DNA from: JBPYCR01 sp051846915
Lineage (GTDB): Bacteria > Bacillota > Bacilli > Bacillales > Amphibacillaceae
Length of the DNA stretch: 64,000 nt
Reading direction: 5' to 3'
NCBI RefSeq assembly: GCF_051846915.1
Contig: NZ_JBPYCR010000015.1
Coordinates: 1 to 64,000, forward strand
Part shown: positions 1-8,522 of the stretch, one piece after another
How the letters are laid out: the number at the start of each line of letters is the position of its first letter
How positions within the stretch are numbered: the stretch's first letter is position 1
Made by a program: the position numbers and the translations under genes
The notes under the pieces: generated by a model
Databases searched by the model: none
Seen by the model: only the letters and a program-made list of their open reading frames with translations
What the model was told of the DNA's origin: nothing

Positions 1-126
1 TTAAATGACTCCCAATGTTGATTTTCGTCAAAGAAAATTTGTTTTAAAATGTTTTTCTTCATACATTAAAAATACCACAGGAAACGACACCGTGGTAGGG
101 GTTAAATTATATACATTCTTATCTTT
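1..126 (+). repeat. Remnant of a structured intergenic repeat unit
   Basis: No gene is visible in this window edge. It contains a short inverted repeat (TACCAC at about 71 pairing with GTGGTA at about 91) and ends with the tail sequence TTATATACATTCTTATCTTTT. That tail also ends the other dispersed repeats in this window, so this looks like the 3' part of another unit of the same family, joined directly to the next unit at 127. Confidence 0.5.
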
Positions 127-217
127 TTAGAAAACTTGGCTTATCGCCAACCCTTTATGGCGAAAGCCTTAGTTGCACTTATGCAGTAATAAAGTTATAT
201 ACTTTCTTATCTGCTAA
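127..217 (+). repeat. Type B structured repeat, 91 bp, copy 1
   Basis: This segment is identical, base for base, to the reverse complement of 51508-51598. It holds the dyad TTGGC-TTATC-GCCAA followed by a second short GGCG/AGCC hairpin and ends in the common tail (TATACTTTCTTATCTGCTAA). Decayed relatives lie at about 44329-44370 (minus) and 62342-62400. It is followed without a gap by a type A unit. No coding capacity is apparent. Confidence 0.85.
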
Positions 218-374
218 GAAAAGCGCAAGCGCCCCGCCTAGAAACGTAGCGACTGCGCCAGACGGGAGCTGGTGGTTCGATGTTGGGACTGTAGCTTCGC
301 TTTCGTCCCATCGAAAAAATTTGTACATCGAAGCTAGACAGCTATGCATAAAATTATATACATTTTTATCTTTT
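216..374 (+). repeat. Type A structured repeat, copy 1
   Basis: It begins with AAGAAAAGCGCAAGCG and ends with AGCTAGACAGCTATGCA and the tail TATACATTTTTATCTTTT. The ends are shared with units at 9916, 10275, 16385, 28814 (minus) and 44369 (minus). The middle of this copy is a variant (CCTAGAAACGTAGCGACTGC) also found in the 9916 copy. Short inverted repeats suggest a folded RNA or cruciform. It carries no gene. Confidence 0.8.
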
Positions 375-377
375 AAA

Positions 378-416
378 GAAAAACCCGAACTGATATAAAC
401 TGTATATCGTTCGGAC
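378..416 (-). terminator. Rho-independent terminator of the DUF554 gene
   Basis: Read on the minus strand, CCGAAC-GATATA and TATAT-CA-GTTCGG form a stem followed by GTTTTTC. It lies about 30 bases past the stop codon of the DUF554 gene. Confidence 0.75.
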
Positions 417-447
417 TCCCCTTTAAAACTTTCTATTAGTTGTCATC

Positions 448-1152
448 TTAAATAATATGAAAAACAAAATATACAATACCTACTGTTGCAATGGACGGGA
501 GCAGATTCCCAATTCGGACGTGCATAATTTTTAGAACATTCAAGCCAATTGCAACAATTAGAAGTCCACCAACAGCTGTCAATTCAACAATCAATCCGTT
601 TAATACTTGCTCTGGTATCCACCTGTCAATTTGTGTACCGAGCAATGCAATAGTGCCTTGGTATAAAACAACCGGAAAAAAAGATAATATAACACCAAAC
701 CCAAGTGTCGTTGTAAGAACGAGTGCTGTAAAACCATCGAGGATCGATTTCGTAATTAAAACTTGATGATCCCCGCGAATCCCGCTGTCCAGCGCGCCAA
801 TAACCGACATCGCGCCAATAACAAAGATTAATGATGCAGTTACGAACCCTTGAGAAACACTATACTTGCTATTTTCTGTTGTAAACTTGCTCCCAATCCA
901 TGTGCCAAATCGGTTAAGAAACTGCTCCACTTGTAGAAATTCGCCAATGATCGCTCCCGTTAATAAACTGATCAAAACGATTAGAATTGATTCGGTTGCA
1001 AATGCCATTTGTAACCCGATGAGGATAACCGCCAGTCCTATCCCATGCATTACCGTCTCTTTATACTTCTCAGGTATTTTTGTAAAAAATAACCCAAGTA
1101 CACTCCCTACTATAATAAATGCTCCATTGACCAATGTTCCGAATAAAACCAT
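448..1152 (-). CDS. DUF554 family integral membrane protein
   Basis: A 234-residue, very hydrophobic protein with about six to seven predicted membrane segments. The glycine-rich N-terminus (LFGTLVNGAFIIVGSVLG) and the internal IGAMSVIGALDSGIRGD region are typical of the DUF554 (YdfK-type) family, whose function is unknown. The start has a GAGGT ribosome-binding site about 9 bases upstream. It lies 21 bases downstream of the cysteine desulfurase-like gene on the same strand, so the two are probably co-transcribed. A terminator follows at 378-416. Family assignment is by pattern recognition; no function is claimed. Confidence 0.85.
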   Translation of the reverse strand: MVLFGTLVNGAFIIVGSVLGLFFTKIPEKYKETVMHGIGLAVILIGLQMAFATESILIVLISLLTGAIIGEFLQVEQFLNRFGTWIGSKFTTENSKYSVSQGFVTASLIFVIGAMSVIGALDSGIRGDHQVLITKSILDGFTALVLTTTLGFGVILSFFPVVLYQGTIALLGTQIDRWIPEQVLNGLIVELTAVGGLLIVAIGLNVLKIMHVRIGNLLPSIATVGIVYFVFHII

Positions 1153-1173
1153 TAGCGTCTACCTCACGATGTT

Positions 1174-2328
1174 TTATAAATTTTCGTAACCCGTTACTAT
1201 TTCTTTTATCGCACGTAAAAATATGTCTACTTCTTCTTCCGTATTGTATACACCTACACTTGCCCGTATAACACCTTGTTTTGTTGTTCCAATCGTTTGA
1301 TGTTCCAGAGGATTGCAATGAAGCCCACCACGCACAGCTATATCATAATGGCTGTCGAGCACCATTGCTATCTCCTGTGATGAAACGTTTAACACATTAA
1401 ATGCAGCAACCGGCATCCGTTCCTCTCCTTCTAGAGGACCGTAATAAGTAATGCCATCTATTTTTTTTAGGCCTTCTACTAACCGGTTAATTAAAATTGT
1501 TTCACGTGGAACATTTATACTTTTCCGCTGTTCATACAGAGTGAGCGCTGCATGTAACCCTGCTATACCCGGTGTATTTAACGTACCACTTTCCAGCCTA
1601 TCCGGCCAAACTGCCGGTTGTCTTGGGTCTTCGGAACGTGCACCTGTGCCACCATGGTGAATGGGTATCAAGTCAATATCCCCTTCAACAAGTAGCATGC
1701 CTGTTCCTTGTGGTCCTAGCAACCCTTTGTGTCCAGGGAATGCCAACATGCTTATTCCTAAATCTTTCATATGTATTGGCATGTGTCCTGCTGTTTGCGA
1801 AGCATCTACAAGCGTCCATAAATCGCTCTCTTTGGCTATTTGCATTGATTCACTTAAAGGTAATACGGAGCCTGTCACATTGGAACTATGTGTCATTGTA
1901 ACTAACTTAGTTGATTGTTTTATAGAATTTGTAAGTTCATCTAAAAAACACTTATCATTTCCCGTCCATTTAATAAAGGATACTTCTACTCCATAGGAAT
2001 CCATTAAATATTCAAGTGGCCTTCTTATTGCATTGTGCTCTACCGATGTAGCAATAATATGGTCTCCTTTGCTCCAGTTTATTCCCTTCAAAGCTTGATT
2101 GATTGCAATCGTAGCATTTGGATAAAACAGACATTTGTTGCTATTCGTTACCCCAAACAATTTTGAGGCAAGCAACCGTGTTTCCGTAATGATCTGATCC
2201 GCTTTAATGGCAAGCTGGTGCCCCCCTCTTCCGGGATTTGCCCCATATTCCTTCATATTCTCTACCATTTCTTGAATTACTTGATCTGGTTTAGGAAAAG
2301 AAGATGCTGCCTGATCGAAATATATCAA
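1174..2328 (-). CDS. Cysteine desulfurase-like class V aminotransferase
   Basis: A 384-residue PLP-dependent fold type I enzyme of the class V aminotransferase/NifS-SufS superfamily. The PLP lysine is in AFPGHKGLLGPQGTG (about residue 200), after the DASQTAGH segment that binds the cofactor. HNAIRRPL and GLHCNPLEHQTIGT fit the 'cysteine desulfurase family protein' group, whose active-site cysteine would be in RGGLHC. It starts with TTG, chosen because AAGGAGGG lies 5 bases upstream and the sequence MIYFDQAASSFPKP matches the family start. The substrate is not proven: it may release sulfur from cysteine, or be a general PLP lyase. A perfect-type parS site is embedded at 1498-1513. Confidence 0.85.
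   Translation of the reverse strand: MIYFDQAASSFPKPDQVIQEMVENMKEYGANPGRGGHQLAIKADQIITETRLLASKLFGVTNSNKCLFYPNATIAINQALKGINWSKGDHIIATSVEHNAIRRPLEYLMDSYGVEVSFIKWTGNDKCFLDELTNSIKQSTKLVTMTHSSNVTGSVLPLSESMQIAKESDLWTLVDASQTAGHMPIHMKDLGISMLAFPGHKGLLGPQGTGMLLVEGDIDLIPIHHGGTGARSEDPRQPAVWPDRLESGTLNTPGIAGLHAALTLYEQRKSINVPRETILINRLVEGLKKIDGITYYGPLEGEERMPVAAFNVLNVSSQEIAMVLDSHYDIAVRGGLHCNPLEHQTIGTTKQGVIRASVGVYNTEEEVDIFLRAIKEIVTGYENL
1498..1513. other. parS: parS centromere site inside a coding region
   Basis: TGTTTCACGTGGAACA; its reverse complement, TGTTCCACGTGAAACA, is the sequence I recall for the parS site in B. subtilis spo0J. It differs at one base from the strict palindrome TGTTTCACGTGAAACA. It lies within the class V aminotransferase gene, about 0.9 kb beyond parB. 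It is a loading site for the ParB clamp. Confidence 0.9.
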
Positions 2329-2389
2329 ATTAACCCTCCTTACGCATATAATAATCGCTACAATACCTAGTTAACCATTATAACACTCA

Positions 2390-2436
2390 ATATAAAAGCT
2401 GACTATAAAGATTAAACATCTTCAATAGTCAGCTTC
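2390..2436 (-). terminator. Terminator of the parA-parB operon
   Basis: AAGCTGACTAT at 2396-2406 pairs with ATAGTCAGCTT at 2425-2435. On the minus strand the stem is followed by TTATATT, just after the parB stop codon. The U-tract is short, so efficiency is uncertain. Confidence 0.6.
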
Positions 2437-2438
2437 TT

Positions 2439-3275
2439 TTATCTTTCTAACACTTGAATAATCCGTTCAAGGTCTTCGATTGTGTAAAACTCAATTTCAA
2501 TTTTGCCCTTTTTCTTTCCTCGAAGAATGTTAACACCTGTACCTAATCTTTCTCTTAAAATAGATTCTCTTTCAGTTAAAAAAACATCCTTTTTAACTTG
2601 TTTTGGTTTTTTCTTGGGCTTTTCATTTAAATCGTCGATGAGTTTCTCTACCTGGCGTACATTAAGATTTTCTTTAATGATTTTTTTTACGACAGTATTA
2701 AGTGTGTTTTTATCCTTCAAACCTAATAATGTTCTCCCATGTCCCATGGAAAGTTCCCCATTATTGATATGAGCGATAACCTGCTCCGGCAATGAAAGGA
2801 GTCGGGTCATATTTGCAATATGGGACCGGCTCTTACCGAGTCGATTGGATAATTCCTCTTGTGTTATTTTTAACTCTGTCATTAAATTTGTATACGCTTG
2901 TGCTTCTTCAATTGGTGATAAGTCTTCACGCTGCAGATTTTCCAAAAGTGCCAATTCCATCATTTTACTATCTGTCAGTTCTTTGACAACTACAGGAACT
3001 GTCTCTAATCCTGCTTCTTTAGCAGCGCGATAACGTCGCTCCCCTACTACAATTTCATAGCCTTTAATACTTTTACGAACTACTAATGGCTGAATGATAC
3101 CATATTCCAAAATAGATTCTTTCAATTCTTCAATGGCATCCGCATGGAAGGTCTTTCTCGGTTGATATGGATTCGGCCTGCATTCTGTAATTTGTATTTC
3201 TTGAATCAATTCATCATCCGTATCCTCTATGTCAGGAAAAAGAGCATTAATACCTTTACCTAACCTTTTCGCCAC
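2439..3275 (-). CDS. parB: Chromosome-partitioning protein ParB (Spo0J)
   Basis: A 278-residue CTP-dependent DNA clamp that loads at parS sites, spreads along the origin region, recruits SMC and, with ParA, segregates newly replicated origins. The ParB N-terminal domain (about residues 25-110) carries the conserved GERRYRAAKEAG motif of the CTP-binding pocket. A helix-turn-helix follows (QEELSNRLGKSRSHIANMTRLL is its core), and the C-terminus is a basic dimerisation domain. The start is GTG. It overlaps the parA 3' end by 20 bases, typical of translational coupling. Two good parS sites lie within 2.1 kb on either side. Confidence 0.97.
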   Translation of the reverse strand: MAKRLGKGINALFPDIEDTDDELIQEIQITECRPNPYQPRKTFHADAIEELKESILEYGIIQPLVVRKSIKGYEIVVGERRYRAAKEAGLETVPVVVKELTDSKMMELALLENLQREDLSPIEEAQAYTNLMTELKITQEELSNRLGKSRSHIANMTRLLSLPEQVIAHINNGELSMGHGRTLLGLKDKNTLNTVVKKIIKENLNVRQVEKLIDDLNEKPKKKPKQVKKDVFLTERESILRERLGTGVNILRGKKKGKIEIEFYTIEDLERIIQVLER

Positions 3276-4029
3276 TGTCCATCACTTCCTTTGCTAGTTC
3301 AAGATATACTTCTGCACCTCTTGATTTTGGATCATAAGCAGTTATCGGCTTTCCGTGACTCGGAGCTTCACCTAGTCGGACATTTCTCGGAATAATCGAT
3401 TGATAAACTTTATCCTGGAAATACTTTTTCACTTCCTCAATCACTTGGATACCTAGGTTTGTACGAGCATCCAACATTGTTAGCAAGACTCCTTCAATCA
3501 TTAGTTCTTTATTTAAATGTTTTTGAACGAGACGAATCGTATTTAATAACTGACTAAGTCCTTCCAGAGCATAAAACTCACATTGAACTGGTATAAGTAC
3601 ACTGTCTGCTGATGTTAAAGCGTTAATTGTTAATAGACCTAACGATGGCGGACAATCTATTAAAATATAATCATACGTTGTTTTCAGGCTTGTTAATGAC
3701 TTTTTTAATCTGATTTCCCGTGATATTGTTGGCACAAGTTCTATTTCTGCTCCAGCCAGTTGGATCGTAGCCGGAATTATGTCCAAATTTGGTATTATTG
3801 TAGGGACACATACTTCTTCTGCAGACAAATCCTCTACCAATACATTATATATACACTTGTCCACGTCTGCTTTATTTACTCCTACTCCGCTAGTAGCATT
3901 TCCTTGTGGATCTATATCAACAATTAAAATATTGTTACCAAGCTTTGAAAGTGATGCACCTAAATTAACTGTTGATGTTGTTTTTCCTACTCCACCTTTT
4001 TGATTTGCCACAGCTATAATTTTCCCCAT
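3256..4029 (-). CDS. parA: Chromosome-partitioning ATPase ParA (Soj)
   Basis: A 257-residue Walker-type ATPase (253 in B. subtilis). The deviant Walker A motif KGGVGKTTSTVN is at about residues 11-22, Walker A' is VDIDPQGNATSG, and Walker B is ILIDCPPSLG. Soj binds DNA as an ATP dimer, is stimulated by ParB, and regulates DnaA (monomer inhibits, dimer activates in B. subtilis). The start ATG follows an AGGTG site. It is the first gene of the parA-parB pair and is separated from noc by 345 bases. Confidence 0.97.
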   Translation of the reverse strand: MGKIIAVANQKGGVGKTTSTVNLGASLSKLGNNILIVDIDPQGNATSGVGVNKADVDKCIYNVLVEDLSAEEVCVPTIIPNLDIIPATIQLAGAEIELVPTISREIRLKKSLTSLKTTYDYILIDCPPSLGLLTINALTSADSVLIPVQCEFYALEGLSQLLNTIRLVQKHLNKELMIEGVLLTMLDARTNLGIQVIEEVKKYFQDKVYQSIIPRNVRLGEAPSHGKPITAYDPKSRGAEVYLELAKEVMDSGEKVR

Positions 4030-4374
4030 TTTTTCACCTACCCAACTTAAAACTTCTGTAGCATTTTACTGCATCAATTAAGAATTCTTTTATTAATTTG
4101 CGTTATTTCGTTACGTAAGGATAATTACTTCGTTATTACTATTCTACCATTTATTTTGATATAAAGTTCCCTAAAGATAGATATTGTTGAACAATCGCAA
4201 TATGAATATTAATAAGGAAGAAAATGACCCATCTTAAGTCTGCAAGATGGGGATTTTTTTCATAAAGTATATTAAACAATTGTTATGAGATCAAATATTT
4301 TTTTATAAAAACCAATATACATCTATTAATCCTATATAATTATAATTTAATTATTGATAGATTGTACAACATAG
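4030..4374. other. AT-rich spacer between noc and parA with one hairpin
   Basis: This 345-base stretch has no gene. It holds one clear hairpin at 4228-4256 (CCCATCTT/AAGATGGG) and otherwise AT-rich sequence that should contain the parA promoter. I could not identify convincing -35/-10 elements. Confidence 0.6.
4225..4258. terminator. Hairpin terminator, possibly bidirectional
   Basis: CCCATCTT-AAGTCTGC-AAGATGGG. The better T-run (GATTTTTTT) is on the plus strand, although the only upstream gene that needs a terminator, noc, is on the minus strand, where the stem is followed by TCATTTTCTT. Confidence 0.6.
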
Positions 4375-5244
4375 TTACTTATTTTTTTGAATTTTAATCG
4401 TTATTTCATAGTAATCTTCATGTTCCTGTTCGTCTGATTCAACATCCAAACCAGTGTCAGAGACCATGTGTAATGATTGCCGAATCGTATTCATTGCAAT
4501 CCGAATGTCTTTATTGATCCCTTTTAAGCGTGGTCTTTTATTGTTTTTCTCTTGTTTTGGATTGTCAAGTGCTTCTATTCTTTTTTCCGTTTGACTTACG
4601 TTTAAATCATTTTCCAAGATTTCTCTTAAAACCGCAATTTGTTTTTCAGGGTCTTTGACCAAAATTAACGCTCGCGCATGTCGTTCCGTAATGCTTTTAC
4701 TTAACAATGCTTCACGGATTTCTTCCGGTAACTTTAACAACCGGAGCTTATTCGCTATGGTAGACTGACTTTTTCCAAGTCGTTGTGCTAATGCTTCCTG
4801 AGTCAACCCATGCAGCTGTAAAAGTTGTTCATATGCCGCTGCCTCTTCAATCACGGTCAACTCTTCTCTTTGTAAGTTTTCTATTAATGCAACAGACGCT
4901 GTTTCCGTATCTGTCATATCACGAATGATGGCAGGGATTTCTTCCCACTCTAACAACTGTACAGCTTTTAATCTGCGTTCTCCTGCAATTAATTCATATA
5001 ATTCTTCTTCTTCTGCTTTCCGAACTATGATCGGCTGAATCATCCCATGTGTATGTATCGTTTGCGCTAATTCCATTATTTTTTCTTCATTAAAAACGGA
5101 CCTGGGCTGAAATCGATTAGGGCCAATTTTTTGTACTGGAAGCTGGACTACTTCATCTGCATGAAATTTCCCATCACTACTAATCGCATCATCTGATTTA
5201 TCACCAGTTCCAGTGCCAAATATTCGGTTAAAAGAATTTAACAT
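4375..5244 (-). CDS. noc: Nucleoid occlusion protein Noc
   Basis: A ParB-like DNA- and membrane-binding protein that prevents Z-ring assembly over the nucleoid. The protein is about 289 residues. The ParB-type N-domain contains the GERRLKAVQLLEWEEIP motif, the HTH is around TQEALAQRLGKSQSTIANKL, and the N-terminal LNSFNRIFG is the amphipathic membrane-targeting helix typical of Noc. I chose ATG at 5244 over the TTG one codon earlier because GGTGG lies at a proper distance. It sits just upstream of parA-parB and downstream of rsmG, the usual Bacillus order. No perfect Noc-binding palindrome (ATTTCCCGGGAAAT) was seen in the window. Confidence 0.95.
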   Translation of the reverse strand: MLNSFNRIFGTGTGDKSDDAISSDGKFHADEVVQLPVQKIGPNRFQPRSVFNEEKIMELAQTIHTHGMIQPIIVRKAEEEELYELIAGERRLKAVQLLEWEEIPAIIRDMTDTETASVALIENLQREELTVIEEAAAYEQLLQLHGLTQEALAQRLGKSQSTIANKLRLLKLPEEIREALLSKSITERHARALILVKDPEKQIAVLREILENDLNVSQTEKRIEALDNPKQEKNNKRPRLKGINKDIRIAMNTIRQSLHMVSDTGLDVESDEQEHEDYYEITIKIQKNK

Positions 5245-5296
5245 CAAGATACACCACCTATAAACTCCATTTTACCTTTGAATAAAACCTATCCCC

Positions 5297-5312
5297 TCTT
5301 TCACGTGAAAAA
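5297..5312. other. parS: Degenerate parS-like site
   Basis: TCTTTCACGTGAAAAA matches the parS palindrome at 14 of 16 positions, with the full 12-bp core TTTCACGTGAAA. It lies 11 bases from the perfect site at 5324. Confidence 0.6.
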
Positions 5313-5323
5313 GCGTTAATAAT

Positions 5324-5339
5324 TGTTTCACGTGAAACA
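5324..5339. other. parS: Perfect parS site
   Basis: TGTTTCACGTGAAACA is the exact 16-bp consensus palindrome for ParB binding in Firmicutes. It lies in the noc 5' region, about 80 bases upstream of the noc start, and may also affect noc transcription. Confidence 0.95.
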
Positions 5340-5815
5340 ATGGACTTTGTATTTTAAACTGCTTACAGTCTATAAAAGAATATACAATAATTAAATACGG
5401 CTTTTGTGTACAAGTAATTAAATGTACATAAAATTTATAAATAAGGAAAATCATCTGATTAATATGTGTCAATCAATCATTCATCTTTTAAGCAAAGTAT
5501 TAAAAATTCCAAAGTAACGTCTATTACGTTTACTATGCTATATAAATTTAACTAAATAATTGTTCTTAGCGTATTTAAAAATATCTGACTCTCATCAACT
5601 ATAATCAAAGAAAATATATAGTAATTCGACACTTTATATGTCCATCAATGAAGAATACCATAATTCCTTATTGGTAATCAAAAACAAATCTATTAAAATT
5701 TCTGTTTTATTATGTAGATTTTCAGTTTCCATTATTGCTTTTATACTTATATTACCACAAAAAGCTTTGTAAGAGTAAATAATCGAGTTATTTATAGTGC
5801 ACTTCAAATAGTCCA

Positions 5816-6532
5816 TTATTTAATAGGATCACGATTAGGCGTTCCTGCTTTTCTCGGATATTTTTTCGGTGTTTTTTTACATTTTTTTACAATTACTATT
5901 GTTCGTTCACTTTTTTCGACGGGTAAATGAAAAGATTTTATTTCAGCTGTTTCCCCTCCAAGGATTTGAAGTGCTTTTTGTGCATCTTTATATTCTTCTT
6001 TTGATTGGGCGCCTTTCATCGCAATGAAAACGCCATTTTCTTTAGCCAATGGTAAACAAAGTTCACTTAGTACGCTTAATCGAGCAACTGCTCTTGCCAT
6101 TACAACATCAAATTGCTCGCGGAAATCTGGGTTTTGTCCGAAATTTTCTGCGCGGTCATGATAAAAAAATACTTTTTCCAAGTTCAGTATTTTTCTCAAA
6201 TGCTCCAGAAAACCAATTCTCTTTTTTAATGAATCAACAATTGAGATTTGTACGTGTGGAAAACATATTTTGAGTGGGATACCGGGAAAACCTGCACCGG
6301 CACCCACATCACAAATATGCAAAGGCTTTGTAAAATCATAATAAAAAGCTGATGAAATGGAGTCATAAAAATGTTTTAAATATACATCTTCTTTTGAAAC
6401 GAGCGAAGTTAAATTCATTTTTGCATTCCATTCGACCAATGTTTGAAAATATAATTCGAACTGATTTATTTGCTCCTCTGTAAGCTCTATTCCTTGTTCA
6501 TGCAATGCTTCAACAAATCGCTGCACATTCAT
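5816..6532 (-). CDS. rsmG: 16S rRNA (guanine527-N7)-methyltransferase RsmG (GidB)
   Basis: A SAM-dependent enzyme that methylates G527 in the 530 loop of 16S rRNA; loss gives low-level streptomycin resistance in several bacteria. The Rossmann SAM motif VGAGAGFPGIPLKI is at about residues 72-85, and VMARAVARL follows. I chose ATG at 6532 (MNVQRFVEAL) because GGGAGAT lies 6 bases upstream and homologues begin there; an ATG five codons earlier lacks a site. It lies 18 bases after mnmG in the mnmE-mnmG-rsmG group. The C-terminus carries a basic tail (KKCKKTPKKYPRKAG). Confidence 0.95.
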   Translation of the reverse strand: MNVQRFVEALHEQGIELTEEQINQFELYFQTLVEWNAKMNLTSLVSKEDVYLKHFYDSISSAFYYDFTKPLHICDVGAGAGFPGIPLKICFPHVQISIVDSLKKRIGFLEHLRKILNLEKVFFYHDRAENFGQNPDFREQFDVVMARAVARLSVLSELCLPLAKENGVFIAMKGAQSKEEYKDAQKALQILGGETAEIKSFHLPVEKSERTIVIVKKCKKTPKKYPRKAGTPNRDPIK

Positions 6533-6550
6533 CGACTTATCTCCCATCTA

Positions 6551-8437
6551 TTAGTTTGCTGCCCGAGCTACATTTCCTTGTTCAATATAGACAGCCAAAA
6601 TGGATGTGTCAGCTGGTGTTACGCCGGAAATTCTTGATGCTTGACCAATGGATAATGGTTGAACACTTTTTAATTTCTCTTTTGCTTCGGAAGCCAAGCC
6701 GTGTATAGCGTCATAATCAATATTGTTCGGAATACGTTTATCTTCCATTTTCTGCATCCGATTCACTTGATCATACGCTTTTTTAATATAACCTTCATAT
6801 TTAATTTGTATTTCTACTTGTTCTTTCACATCCAATGGCAAATCAACGGGATCTTCTAAAAGAGATTCCAGCAATGTATAGCTAATTTCCGGACGTTTCA
6901 AAAGATCATACGCTTTTACTGCTTCTTTTAAAGGCTGTTTATCTGCATCTTTCAACGTATTTTGTGTAGCTTCTGTTGGTTTAATAATAATTGATGCCAG
7001 ACGTTTCTTTTCTGCTTCGACTGCTTCTTTTTTCGCGATAAACTTTTCATATCTTTCTTTAGATATTATACCAAGCTCATATCCAAGGGCAGTTAGTCGC
7101 ATATCGGCATTATCATGTCGCAGCAATAGGCGATATTCTGCACGAGAAGTCAGCAAACGATAAGGCTCGCGCGTACCCTTTGTAACTAAATCATCTATTA
7201 ATACACCGATATATGCCTGTGAACGATCGAGCACAAACGGGTCTCTCCCTAATACCTTTGCTGCAGCATTTATTCCAGCCATCATTCCTTGCCCTGCTGC
7301 TTCTTCATAACCAGACGTTCCATTAATTTGGCCTGCTGTAAACAACCCGGAAATCTTTTTTGTTTCCAATGTTGGCCACAACTGTGTTGGAACGACCGCA
7401 TCATATTCAATCGCATAACCGGCACGCATTATTTGTGCATTTTCCAAACCTGCTACAGATTTGATCATTTCTTCCTGAATAGATTCAGGCAACGAAGTAG
7501 ATAATCCTTGGACATATACTTCTTCTGTATTCCGCCCTTCCGGTTCTAGAAAGATCTGGTGACGTGGTTTATCATTAAAGCGAACTATTTTATCCTCAAT
7601 AGACGGACAATAGCGCGGTCCAGTTCCCCGTTTCATTCCGGAATACATAGCGGACAATTTCAAATTATCGTTAATGACTTCATGCGTAAATTCATTTGTA
7701 TAAGTTAACCAGCAAGGAATTTGATCCGTAATAAAGTTTGTTGTTTCATACGAAAAACCTTGGGGCTTGTCATCACCAGGCTGGATTTCCGTTTTTGAGT
7801 AATCAATAGATTTATTATGAACTCGTGGCGGTGTTCCAGTTTTAAAACGAGTTAAATCAAATCCGAGCTCCTCTAGGTTTTCAGACAATTTAATTGATAC
7901 ACGCTGATTATTCGGACCACTTTCGTACTCCAAATCCCCAATTAACACCTTTCCGCGCATGAATGTCCCGGTAGTAATAATGACTGAATCAGCATAATAA
8001 GCTGCATTTGTTTCTGTTAATACTCCCTTACATACACCGTTTTCCAAAATTAGTTCATTTACCATTGCTTGTTTTAGTGTTAAATTTTCCTGTTCTTCTA
8101 TTACTTTTTTCATCTCTTGTATATATAGAGGTTTATCAGCTTGCGCACGCAAAGCACGAACAGCTGGTCCTTTTCCTGTATTTAACATACGCATTTGAAT
8201 ATGCGTTTTATCTATAACTTTACCCATAGCGCCGCCGAGGGCATCTATTTCACGTATGACAATCCCTTTTGCTGGACCGCCGAGCGATGGGTTGCACGGC
8301 ATAAATGCGATCATATCCAAATTCAATGTGAGCATTAATGTTTTGGCTCCCATGCGTGCTGCGGCAATTCCAGCTTCGCAACCGGCATGTCCTGCACCAA
8401 TAACAATGACATCATATTTCCCTGCATTGTACGTCAT
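6551..8437 (-). CDS. mnmG: tRNA uridine-5-carboxymethylaminomethyl synthesis enzyme MnmG (GidA)
   Basis: A 628-residue FAD enzyme that, with MnmE, installs the (carboxymethyl)aminomethyl group on U34 of certain tRNAs, using glycine or ammonia and methylene-tetrahydrofolate. The N-terminal dinucleotide fold GAGHAGCEAGIAAARMG is present, as is PCNPSLGGPAKG. The start is set at ATG 8437 (MTYNAGKYDVIV), 8-9 bases after AGAAAGG; the ATG three codons upstream touches the ribosome-binding site. It is transcribed after mnmE with an 85-base gap. Confidence 0.95.
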   Translation of the reverse strand: MTYNAGKYDVIVIGAGHAGCEAGIAAARMGAKTLMLTLNLDMIAFMPCNPSLGGPAKGIVIREIDALGGAMGKVIDKTHIQMRMLNTGKGPAVRALRAQADKPLYIQEMKKVIEEQENLTLKQAMVNELILENGVCKGVLTETNAAYYADSVIITTGTFMRGKVLIGDLEYESGPNNQRVSIKLSENLEELGFDLTRFKTGTPPRVHNKSIDYSKTEIQPGDDKPQGFSYETTNFITDQIPCWLTYTNEFTHEVINDNLKLSAMYSGMKRGTGPRYCPSIEDKIVRFNDKPRHQIFLEPEGRNTEEVYVQGLSTSLPESIQEEMIKSVAGLENAQIMRAGYAIEYDAVVPTQLWPTLETKKISGLFTAGQINGTSGYEEAAGQGMMAGINAAAKVLGRDPFVLDRSQAYIGVLIDDLVTKGTREPYRLLTSRAEYRLLLRHDNADMRLTALGYELGIISKERYEKFIAKKEAVEAEKKRLASIIIKPTEATQNTLKDADKQPLKEAVKAYDLLKRPEISYTLLESLLEDPVDLPLDVKEQVEIQIKYEGYIKKAYDQVNRMQKMEDKRIPNNIDYDAIHGLASEAKEKLKSVQPLSIGQASRISGVTPADTSILAVYIEQGNVARAAN

Positions 8438-8522
8438 CTTATTCATCCTTTCTTTTACCTTTATTTGTACCGAATTCCATTGAAACGAATCTGAACAAAC
8501 TTTATATAATAAACGAGTATTA

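Larger units (their letters stand above)
5245..5815. other. Intergenic region between rsmG and noc
   Basis: About 570 AT-rich bases containing the two parS-like sites near noc and no gene I can support. A 60-codon frame at 5634-5816 starts on the rsmG stop codon (TAATG) but has no recognisable features. Confidence 0.6.

Noticed and set aside
5272..5472. 66-codon minus-strand frame upstream of noc
   Set aside because: It spans the parS sites and lacks a ribosome-binding site; the noc regulatory region explains the sequence better.
5634..5816. 60-codon frame starting on the rsmG stop codon (TAATG)
   Set aside because: The coupling geometry is suggestive, but the sequence is AT-rich, shows no domain or membrane segment, and I know no homologue at this place.
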